Part shown: piece after piece, positions 1-5,027 of the stretch
How positions within the stretch are numbered: the stretch's first letter is position 1
How the letters are laid out: each line of letters begins with the position of its first letter
NCBI GenBank assembly: GCA_028824575.1
Contig: JAPPDN010000227.1
Coordinates: forward strand, 1 to 7,854
From: Candidatus Poribacteria bacterium
GTDB lineage: Bacteria; Poribacteria; WGA-4E; WGA-3G
Direction: 5' to 3'
Length of the DNA: 7,854 nt
Position numbers and translations under genes: made by a program
Notes under the pieces: model-generated
What the model was told of the DNA's origin: nothing
What the model saw: the letters and a program-made list of their open reading frames with translations, nothing else
Database searches by the model: none

Positions 1-2
1 AC

Positions 3-31
3 AAAAATCAGAAAAATCACAGAAATCACAG
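3..31. repeat. Short A-rich 9-bp periodic repeat
   Basis: An ATCA core recurs at 7, 16 and 25 with a 9-bp period, each inside an A-rich context (ATCAG, ATCACAG, ATCACAG). It lies at the window edge, so the full extent is unknown. It may be a chance low-complexity tract. Confidence 0.35.
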
Positions 32-68
32 TTCAGACTTAATAGGACGAGAATGCCACGAAATATCC

Positions 69-122
69 CTAAATTGACACCTATGGTGTAGTTTCCCAAC
101 CGAACCATAAGTGTCAATTTAG
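69..122. repeat. 54-bp imperfect palindromic element, full copy
   Basis: The ends are perfect 12-bp inverted arms: CTAAATTGACAC at 69-80 and GTGTCAATTTAG at 111-122. Inside, 82-87 pairs with 104-109 and 91-93 pairs with 98-100, so almost the whole unit can fold into one long hairpin. No open reading frame lies inside. It resembles a small non-autonomous palindromic element (REP- or MITE-like). A partial copy at 327-363 shows that it is repeated. Mobility is inference. Confidence 0.7.
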
Positions 123-152
123 CGATTTTTCACGGTGTTTTGTGGGAACGTC

Positions 153-177
153 TCTACAAATGCCGCCCCTCTGGGGC
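153..177. repeat. Small hairpin unit, copy A
   Basis: The unit has a TCTACAAATGCC leader (153-164) followed by a 5-bp stem, GCCCC (165-169) and GGGGC (173-177), around the loop TCT. The related unit at 202-228 has the same leader apart from a 2-bp insertion and a stem of the same length in the same place. Confidence 0.55.
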
Positions 178-201
178 TTAGGTCTTTGGACGATGCACAT
201 T

Positions 202-228
202 TCTACACAAATGCCGTTCCTACGGAAC
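202..228. repeat. Small hairpin unit, copy B
   Basis: The leader TCTACACAAATGCC (202-215) is followed by GTTCC (216-220), loop TAC, and GGAAC (224-228). Relative to copy A, stem pairs 2 and 3 change from C-G to T-A on both sides, so pairing is kept. Confidence 0.55.
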
Positions 229-270
229 TCAAGAGGACTTTGAAACCTTCAGGGTTTCCGCGTAGAATCC

Positions 271-292
271 GGTTCGGTTAGGAAACCGAACC
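271..292. repeat. Inverted core copy forming a 9-bp hairpin
   Basis: GGTTCGGTT (271-279) and AACCGAACC (284-292) form a perfect stem around AGGA. Bases 271-286 are the exact reverse complement of 348-363, and they match 91-106 with one difference. The core of the palindromic element therefore occurs here in the opposite orientation. Confidence 0.65.
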
Positions 293-326
293 TACCGGCC
301 TGGGAGTAGCGACGGTTACTTTTTCT

Positions 327-363
327 TAAATTGACACCTATGGTGTAGTTTCCTAACCGAACC
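327..363. repeat. Truncated copy of the palindromic element
   Basis: These 37 bases match 70-106 with a single difference (T at 354 for C at 97). The match stops where the right arm should begin, and no GTGTCAATTT arm follows. This copy has lost its inverted partner and cannot fold like the first. Confidence 0.7.
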
Positions 364-404
364 GGCTCCTGAAAAAGGACGAGAAACTCTACAATTTCTT
401 AAAA

Positions 405-432
405 CTGAAACGCTCTGACGGCTAACTGACAA
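405..432. repeat. Degenerate CTGA repeat remnant
   Basis: CTGA occurs at 405, 415 and 426. The string CTGACGGCTAACTGACAAC closely resembles the CTGA arm of the array at 4952-4969. The 7-bp spacing has decayed here. It sits directly upstream of the -35 box of the aminotransferase promoter. Confidence 0.45.
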
Positions 433-436
433 CACA

Positions 437-465
437 TTGATTTTTTTCCCAAAGTTTGTTATAAT
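437..465 (+). promoter_or_regulatory. Sigma70-type promoter of the aminotransferase
   Basis: TTGATT (437-442) is followed by a 17-bp spacer and a perfect TATAAT (460-465), with a TGT extended -10 at 457-459. The expected transcript start near 472 leaves a leader of about 35 nt before the ATG. Spacing and matches are close to consensus. No operator is evident. Confidence 0.7.
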
Positions 466-494
466 TAGATGCTAAGGGGTATCTATCTACAAGT

Positions 495-500
495 AAGGAG
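495..500 (+). promoter_or_regulatory. Shine-Dalgarno site AAGGAG
   Basis: AAGGAG lies six bases before the ATG at 507 and supports that start. Confidence 0.75.
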
Positions 501-506
501 TATATT

Positions 507-1652
507 ATGAAGGATTTTGCTTTTACAGGAGGGCGTCCGGATCCGTATACGTTTCCGACAGAGGGACTCATTGCGGCGAGTGAGAAGGCACTCCGAAAAC
601 TCGGCGGCGACTTAGTGAATTATCCGGGCGAATCTGGCTATAGCGGTTTACGTGAACTTGCATCCATGCGGTTTGAACGGCGTGAAGGGATCCCGCTACC
701 GATAGATAACATCTCAATTACCTCCGGTTCTATGCAAGCACTGGAATTGGTGCTTGGCACATTTATCAACCCCGGTGATACGGTGCTAACAGAAGAATAT
801 ACTTACAGCGGCACTTTGGGGATCATGCGGCATTTCGAGGCGAATATCGAAGGCGTGTCAATGGACTATACCGACGGTATGGATATGGACGCACTGGCAT
901 CAAAGTTAAAGGCACTCAAGCAGAAAAACGTCCGTCCCTCATTAATCTATACGACATCAAACCATCAGAATCCAACGGGTGCGATCCTCTCGCTTGAACG
1001 CCGAAAGCGGATGCTGGCACTCGCAGAAGAATATGATACACTGATTGTTGAAGACGATTGCTACGGCGACATCGACTTTACATCAACGCCGACCCCGGAC
1101 TCGCTTTTTAAGTTAGACACCTCAAATCGGGTGATCTTCATTGCGACTTTCTCCAAGATTTTAGGTGCCGGTGTTCGGCAGGGTTACTTTGTGGCGAGGC
1201 AACCATATTACGGTCAAATCCATCAGAACCGATGGGACGGTGGAACGAGCGCGTTGGCGAGTGCGATTGTTGCTGAATTCTTCACGGAGCATCTTGAAGC
1301 ACATCTGGTAAAGACGAACGCTGCTGTCGGCGCGAAATGCCGGGCTGTGGTCGATACACTTGACGCGCATGTGAGTGACCTCTGTACGTGGACGCGCCCG
1401 CGCGGTGGATTGTTCCTCTGGATAGATTTGCCGGAGACGACGGATATGCAGAAGTTGCAACAGTTGGCATCTGAAAAAGGGGTCGGTTACAGTAACGGGA
1501 GTGCTTTCCACTATGCAAACGCCCCGGTGAAGTCGATCCGACTGGCGTATGCATACTGCCATGTCAATGATATTCCTGAAGGGATTACGCACCTATGTGA
1601 GGCAATCCGTGCGGCACAGAGTTCAGCAGCGGATGTTGCAGCAGGAGATTAG
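507..1652 (+). CDS. PLP-dependent aminotransferase, fold type I, class I/II (2-aminoadipate transaminase/MocR-like)
   Basis: This 381-residue cytosolic enzyme should transfer amino groups through pyridoxal phosphate; the substrate cannot be read from sequence. The N-terminus (residues 5-20, FTGG-PDPYTFP) matches the ligand-binding loop of LysN- and MocR-type aminotransferases. SGSMQALEL (73-81) fits the cofactor phosphate loop. SNHQNPTG (151-158) carries the conserved Asn155. EDDCY (182-186) supplies Asp183 for the pyridine nitrogen and Tyr186. TFSK (214-217) gives the Schiff-base Lys217, with Arg224 following. Arg345 (SIRLAY) should bind the substrate carboxylate. The length is normal for a stand-alone catalytic domain, and there is no N-terminal GntR-type DNA-binding domain, so it is an enzyme rather than a MocR regulator. 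A consensus promoter and AAGGAG precede it, and a repeat array follows, so it looks monocistronic. The family call is firm; substrate is unknown. Confidence 0.93.
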   Translation: MKDFAFTGGRPDPYTFPTEGLIAASEKALRKLGGDLVNYPGESGYSGLRELASMRFERREGIPLPIDNISITSGSMQALELVLGTFINPGDTVLTEEYTYSGTLGIMRHFEANIEGVSMDYTDGMDMDALASKLKALKQKNVRPSLIYTTSNHQNPTGAILSLERRKRMLALAEEYDTLIVEDDCYGDIDFTSTPTPDSLFKLDTSNRVIFIATFSKILGAGVRQGYFVARQPYYGQIHQNRWDGGTSALASAIVAEFFTEHLEAHLVKTNAAVGAKCRAVVDTLDAHVSDLCTWTRPRGGLFLWIDLPETTDMQKLQQLASEKGVGYSNGSAFHYANAPVKSIRLAYAYCHVNDIPEGITHLCEAIRAAQSSAADVAAGD

Positions 1653-1659
1653 TGTTTTA

Positions 1660-1797
1660 TCAGTTGTCAGTGGATTAACCGTCAGCAATCAGCAATCAGC
1701 TGTCAGAGGAATAGTTATCAGTACGGTTTTCTGCGAAAACCTTTCAGTACTCAGTTGTCAGTCCAGATTTCTCTGATAACTGATAACTGAGTACTGA
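1660..1797. repeat. TCAG/CTGA heptad array with inverted arms
   Basis: TCAG recurs at 1660, 1667, 1682, 1689, 1696, 1703, 1718, 1744, 1751 and 1758, with steps mostly of 7 and twice of 15. After a short centre the motif flips to CTGA at 1773, 1780, 1787 and 1794, again every 7 bases. The left part 1745-1761 pairs with 1780-1796 over 17 positions with one G-T wobble, giving a long hairpin just upstream of the hydrolase start. Heptameric short tandem repeats are known from some other bacteria, notably cyanobacteria. Function here is unknown. Confidence 0.8.
1718..1748 (+). repeat. CTGCG-loop hairpin, copy 1
   Basis: TCAGTAC (1718-1724), stem GGTTTT (1725-1730), loop CTGCG (1731-1735), stem AAAACC (1736-1741), then TTTCAGT (1742-1748). 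Flanks and loop equal those of the two copies at 4921-4955 and 4974-5008, which are in the opposite orientation. Only the stem differs. It could weakly terminate the aminotransferase transcript, but the stem is short and AT-rich. Confidence 0.65.
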
Positions 1798-1808
1798 CAA
1801 CTAACAAT

Positions 1809-1812
1809 GGAG
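1809..1812 (+). promoter_or_regulatory. Shine-Dalgarno site GGAG deciding a TTG start
   Basis: GGAG lies eight bases before TTG 1821. The nearby ATG at 1807 is in another frame. In the hydrolase frame a TGA at 1788 closes the reading frame upstream, and no ATG or GTG lies between. TTG is therefore the likely start. Confidence 0.6.
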
Positions 1813-1820
1813 CAGAAAGT

Positions 1821-3188
1821 TTGCGCAATATTATCCTTATATCATTGGATACACTCCGAGCATCAAGTATGAGTTGTTACGGACATTACAATCTAACAAC
1901 ACCACACCTCGATGCACTGGTAGAAAAATCGACGCTTTTTGAGAAGTGTATTAGTCCACATATCCCGACGCACCCTGCACATACCACGATGTTCACCGGT
2001 AAAGATGTTTTGTCTCACCAAATCATCACACAAGGCGGGACGCTAAACTTAGCGGAAGATGTTAAGACCACGCCGGAGTTATTAAGCGAATCGGGTTACT
2101 TCACTGTCGCCGCGGATAACTTGGGTCGCTGGTTCCAACGCGGTTTTCCAGAAGGTCAGTACCGAGGCTATCAATGGGAGAGCGGTTACCGGAAAGCGCG
2201 AAAAGCGGAAGCGGTTAATGAGACAGCGATGGCACTTTTAGACCTTGCACAGTCTCAAGATAAGCCGTGGTTCGCTTTTCTCCACTACTGGGATCCGCAT
2301 ACACCGTATCACCCGCCGCTTCCCTTTGAACGGATGTTTTATAACGGGGACGAATGCGATCCGAACAATCGGAGTATGGATGCCGTTTATGCCTGTGAAC
2401 CCTTCACGGACTATTTCCGACAGTGGATGTGCACACCGGATCCTACTGATCCAGAAAACATTGCGAAGAAACGGCTCTGGCGAGATAGACGGTATGTGAA
2501 CTCGCAATACGATGCCTCAATCGCCTATATGGACGCATGCCTCGCGCAGCTTTTTCGGTACCTACAAGATTCTGGGCAGTTTGAGGAGACACTGCTGATC
2601 ATTACAGCGGATCACGGTGAAGAACTTGACGAACACGAACTCTGGTATGATCATCACGGGCTTTACGAAACGAACTGCCACGTGCCGTTGATCGTTCACT
2701 GCCCCGCACTTATTCCCGCAGCGCAGCGACTTGGCGGGCTTGTACGTCTTACTGATATTGCACCGACGATTCTCGATTATGCTGGATTGACAGCGGTGGC
2801 GGAACGTGAAAAGATGGAAGGGATAAGTCTACGTGCGCCGATCGAAAGCGGCGCCCAGGATGGCACGACAGGCGCGGTCTATCTTACGGAGTGTGGCTGG
2901 ATGAAAAAGCGCGGATGGCAGACCGAGAAATGGAAATTGATTGTTGAAACCGGTGGTACGCCTGCTGTTTACAACACACCAGATTTGGAACTTTACGATC
3001 TTGAAGAGGACCCGGATGAGGTCTACAACCTCGCTGAGGAAGCAGACGATGTCGTTGCGCGTTTGAAAGCGGAGATGTCGGATTTTTTGGAACGCAGGCT
3101 CGCTGAGACAGGACTGCCCGACCCGACGGTTGCACAAGATATTACCATGCACCGCATCGGGGATAAATCAAGAGCGGTGCCGCTCTAA
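1821..3188 (+). CDS. Sulfatase-superfamily hydrolase with Thr at the nucleophile position
   Basis: This is a 455-residue member of the alkaline phosphatase/sulfatase superfamily. It begins at TTG and opens directly with the first metal-site strand (NIILISLDTLR, Asp10), as in many family members, so there is no signal peptide. The segment PTHPAHTTMFTG (49-60) lies where sulfatases carry C/S-x-P-x-R; here it reads T50-H-P-A-H54, a Thr nucleophile arrangement like nucleotide pyrophosphatase/phosphodiesterases rather than a formylglycine site. HYWDPHTPY (155-163) and TADHGEE (262-268, Asp264-His265) plus DHHG (277-280) supply further active-site and metal residues. The C-terminus has the typical YDLEEDPDEVYNL (392-404). 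It starts a three-gene operon; the next gene begins 13 bp later. The substrate is likely a phosphate or sulfate ester or diester. The superfamily call is firm, but 'sulfatase' activity is doubtful. Confidence 0.92.
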   Translation: MRNIILISLDTLRASSMSCYGHYNLTTPHLDALVEKSTLFEKCISPHIPTHPAHTTMFTGKDVLSHQIITQGGTLNLAEDVKTTPELLSESGYFTVAADNLGRWFQRGFPEGQYRGYQWESGYRKARKAEAVNETAMALLDLAQSQDKPWFAFLHYWDPHTPYHPPLPFERMFYNGDECDPNNRSMDAVYACEPFTDYFRQWMCTPDPTDPENIAKKRLWRDRRYVNSQYDASIAYMDACLAQLFRYLQDSGQFEETLLIITADHGEELDEHELWYDHHGLYETNCHVPLIVHCPALIPAAQRLGGLVRLTDIAPTILDYAGLTAVAEREKMEGISLRAPIESGAQDGTTGAVYLTECGWMKKRGWQTEKWKLIVETGGTPAVYNTPDLELYDLEEDPDEVYNLAEEADDVVARLKAEMSDFLERRLAETGLPDPTVAQDITMHRIGDKSRAVPL

Positions 3189-3191
3189 AGA

Positions 3192-3197
3192 GAGGTG
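3192..3197 (+). promoter_or_regulatory. Shine-Dalgarno site GAGGTG
   Basis: GAGGTG, complementary to the 16S tail, lies just before ATG 3202. It selects this start over the in-frame ATG at 3130 inside the preceding gene. Confidence 0.65.
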
Positions 3198-3201
3198 TAT
3201 C

Positions 3202-4218
3202 ATGAAATATAGAAGTCCATTACGGCTCGTTGCTACCTTTCTGTCTGTGATACCCACACTACTTGTGGCAGCACTCGTTTTCAACAGTTGTACTGCGCTG
3301 AAAGAGGCACAGCAGCGCCGTGAGAAACGGCTACTTGAGAAGCGGAACGCGAGTTCTCTGATGCTTAAACCGTCGAAAGCGACGATTGATCCCCTGTCCG
3401 GCGTGAGCGATCACTATACGCTCAAATTTGCTGAAGATTTGCGTGCACATCCAAATTTTGACGAAGCCACGGAGCGGGAGGACTTCACTCGCAATGCACT
3501 CGGTTATATGGAGAGTCTTTACGATGCGATGAGCGAACACTTCGGGTTTCAGCCGGAGCATAAGATCCATGTGACGCTCCATGATGCCTATAGAGGCAGT
3601 AGACTCGCAGCCTTTACGAGTACCCAGTATCGCTCCGGCATTTCAAACGGACGGTATGTGAAGTTTATTAGCGGTATTCAGATGGACTTTCCGATGCAGA
3701 TGTATGAAAAACACGGCGTGCGGGTACATGAATTGACACACGCGTTCACGAATATCTATTATATCCCAGTCTGGTTTTCGGAAGGTATTGCCGTACTGAT
3801 TCAGTCGGAGTATGCACAAGGCGGATTGCACGCTAAACTTGATAGCCTCAAGGCAGATATCCGCATTGATCTCAACGGTGAAAATGAATTGGAGAACTGG
3901 GTCGGGCATACGGAAAGCAGCCCCTTGACACAGTGGAGATATCGCTACGCGTACACACTGGTGGCAGAATTATGGGAACGCTACGGCAACGATTTTTATA
4001 TTAAGGTCTTTGAATTGATGGAGGCGGACGGGCTTCACCAACAATTAGAGTCCTTGATGCCGACGAGTGTGCTGATCTACTATTTCAGCAAAGCAGCCGG
4101 TGAAGATCTCGTGCCGTTCTTTAGACAATTGCATTTTAATGTGCGTCCGTTGACGAAAGATGATATTGTTAAGCAGATTGAGACAATGAATAGTCAAATC
4201 CGAAGGAGAAGGGAATAA
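3202..4218 (+). CDS. Envelope-anchored HExxH metallopeptidase (gluzincin-type, peptidase MA-like)
   Basis: The 338-residue product starts MKYRSPLR, followed by a hydrophobic stretch (residues 9-27) and Cys30 in FNSC, a weak lipobox; it is either a lipoprotein or membrane-anchored. Residues 32-50 are strongly charged and probably helical, a linker to the catalytic part. HELTH (176-180) is a zinc-binding HExxH, and WFSEG (191-195) provides Glu194, 14 residues on, as the probable third zinc ligand, with Glu177 as catalytic base. This HExxH...SEG pattern is usual in secreted gluzincins of the peptidase MA type. The start at 3202 is preferred over the in-frame ATG at 3130 because of the GAGGTG site, the signal sequence at the new N-terminus, and avoidance of a 59-base overlap. 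It is operonic with its neighbours: the stop TAA shares its last A with the next ATG. The substrate is unknown. Confidence 0.82.
   Translation: MKYRSPLRLVATFLSVIPTLLVAALVFNSCTALKEAQQRREKRLLEKRNASSLMLKPSKATIDPLSGVSDHYTLKFAEDLRAHPNFDEATEREDFTRNALGYMESLYDAMSEHFGFQPEHKIHVTLHDAYRGSRLAAFTSTQYRSGISNGRYVKFISGIQMDFPMQMYEKHGVRVHELTHAFTNIYYIPVWFSEGIAVLIQSEYAQGGLHAKLDSLKADIRIDLNGENELENWVGHTESSPLTQWRYRYAYTLVAELWERYGNDFYIKVFELMEADGLHQQLESLMPTSVLIYYFSKAAGEDLVPFFRQLHFNVRPLTKDDIVKQIETMNSQIRRRRE
4203..4208 (+). promoter_or_regulatory. Shine-Dalgarno site AAGGAG inside the preceding gene
   Basis: AAGGAG lies nine bases before ATG 4218, within the last codons of the peptidase gene. With the TAATG stop-start overlap it points to translational coupling. 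Confidence 0.65.
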
Positions 4219-4820
4219 TGCGTACGCAATTCAAGGTCTGTTATATTTACATGCTGCCGCTGCTGGGTCTGATGGGTTTATGTGTCGGTTGTAGTCTCGG
4301 GCAGAGCTGGAGTGAGAATTACGCACTTCAACCGGGTGTAACAGCCAGTGACCCAGCACTTATTGACGATAATCCTGAAACGATTGGGCAGTCTCAACGC
4401 AAGAAGAGTTCCGGCAGTGCCTTAACGGACCTCAATATCCCGTCAGAGGCGATTATCCACCTCCCGGAGAAGCGGTCAATTTATCGTATCGTCATCCACT
4501 CCACGAACCTGGAGGATTTTGAGGTGCAAGCGTTTGACTCGCTCGGAGAATGGAAAAAAATCTATGACCGACGGACAAATAAGGAACGAGTGATTGACAT
4601 CCGGCTGAACAAGGTTGTCACGACGACGGGTATTAAACTATTGGTGCGACGGACGACAGATGATGCAGCACAACGGCGTGAGAACCTGAAACTCAAGCGT
4701 GAGAATGTAGAGACTCCTGACGGCAATAGACGGCGCGGGCGGTATCTGTACCATCTCACAGGTCCAACGACGGCGTTAGCGAAAATCGCGGAGATTGAGT
4801 TGTACGGGTATGCGAATTAG
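4218..4820 (+). CDS. Lipoprotein with discoidin (F5/8 type C)-like domain
   Basis: This 200-residue protein has a signal sequence (MRTQFKVCYIYMLPLLGLMG) ending in LCVGC, so Cys25 is the probable lipidated residue, although position -3 is Cys rather than Leu. The rest resembles a galactose-binding-like beta-sandwich: an N-terminal ASDPALIDDNPET segment (43-55), strands IIHLPEKRSIYRIVI (79-93) and FEVQAFDSLGEWKKIYD (101-117), an IDIRL strand (126-130) and a closing AEIELYG (191-197). Such domains bind carbohydrate or other surface ligands. A very basic, polar insert (about 145-176, with RRR at 171-173) interrupts the late part and is probably a surface loop. It shares one base with the peptidase stop. 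It probably acts as a binding partner of the peptidase or hydrolase at the envelope; that role is inference. The domain call is moderate. Confidence 0.72.
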   Translation: MRTQFKVCYIYMLPLLGLMGLCVGCSLGQSWSENYALQPGVTASDPALIDDNPETIGQSQRKKSSGSALTDLNIPSEAIIHLPEKRSIYRIVIHSTNLEDFEVQAFDSLGEWKKIYDRRTNKERVIDIRLNKVVTTTGIKLLVRRTTDDAAQRRENLKLKRENVETPDGNRRRGRYLYHLTGPTTALAKIAEIELYGYAN

Positions 4821-4920
4821 TTATCAGAGGAAATAGTTTTCAGTTTTTATAGTTTTCAGTTATCAGTTGTCAGTTGTCAGTTACAAGAGGTTTTAGATAG
4901 TTTGAAGTCTCTTTCTGAAA

Positions 4921-4955
4921 ACTGAAAGATTTTTTCGCAGAAAAAATCGTACTGA
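4921..4955 (-). repeat. CTGCG-loop hairpin, copy 2
   Basis: Stem GATTTTTT (4928-4935) and AAAAAATC (4941-4948) around loop CGCAG, which is CTGCG on the minus strand. The 35-base unit is identical to 4974-5008. Its flanks equal those of copy 1 at 1718-1748 read on the other strand. Confidence 0.75.
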
Positions 4956-4973
4956 CGGCTGACAACTGTTAAA

Positions 4974-5008
4974 ACTGAAAGATTTTTTCGCAGAAAAAAT
5001 CGTACTGA
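4974..5008 (-). repeat. CTGCG-loop hairpin, copy 3
   Basis: Exact 35-base duplicate of 4921-4955, displaced by 53 bases. Stem 4981-4988 with 4994-5001, loop CGCAG 4989-4993. Identity suggests recent local duplication. Confidence 0.75.
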
Positions 5009-5027
5009 AAACTGAAAACTGACAACT

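Larger units (their letters stand above)
4824..5022. repeat. TCAG/CTGA heptad array with inverted arms
   Basis: TCAG occurs at 4824, 4840, 4856, 4863, 4870 and 4877 (steps 16, 16, 7, 7, 7). The right arm has CTGA at 4915, 4922, 4952, 4959, 4975, 5005, 5012 and 5019, mostly seven apart. As in the array at 1660-1797, TCAG is on the left and CTGA on the right, so the arms can pair. The right arm contains both 35-bp hairpin copies. The array fills nearly the entire gap, and its last CTGACAACT runs directly into the next ATG. Confidence 0.8.

Noticed and set aside
1161..1592. Minus-strand open frame antisense to the aminotransferase
   Set aside because: It lies wholly within a well-supported gene on the other strand, has no recognisable domain and no ribosome site; it is a codon-bias shadow.
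1549..1776. Plus-strand open frame crossing the aminotransferase end into the repeat array
   Set aside because: Half is out-of-frame coding sequence and half is heptad repeat; no protein-like features.
1947..1961. Cys43 of the hydrolase as a formylglycine site
   Set aside because: The context is C-I-S-P-H, not C-x-P-x-R, and it sits seven residues before the position that aligns with the catalytic residue.
3130..3201. Longer start for the metallopeptidase at ATG 3130
   Set aside because: It overlaps the hydrolase gene by 59 bases, lacks a good ribosome site, and would bury the signal sequence that begins at 3202.
1660..5022. CRISPR array
   Set aside because: The repeats are only seven bases with no unique spacers, the arms reverse orientation, and no cas genes are present.
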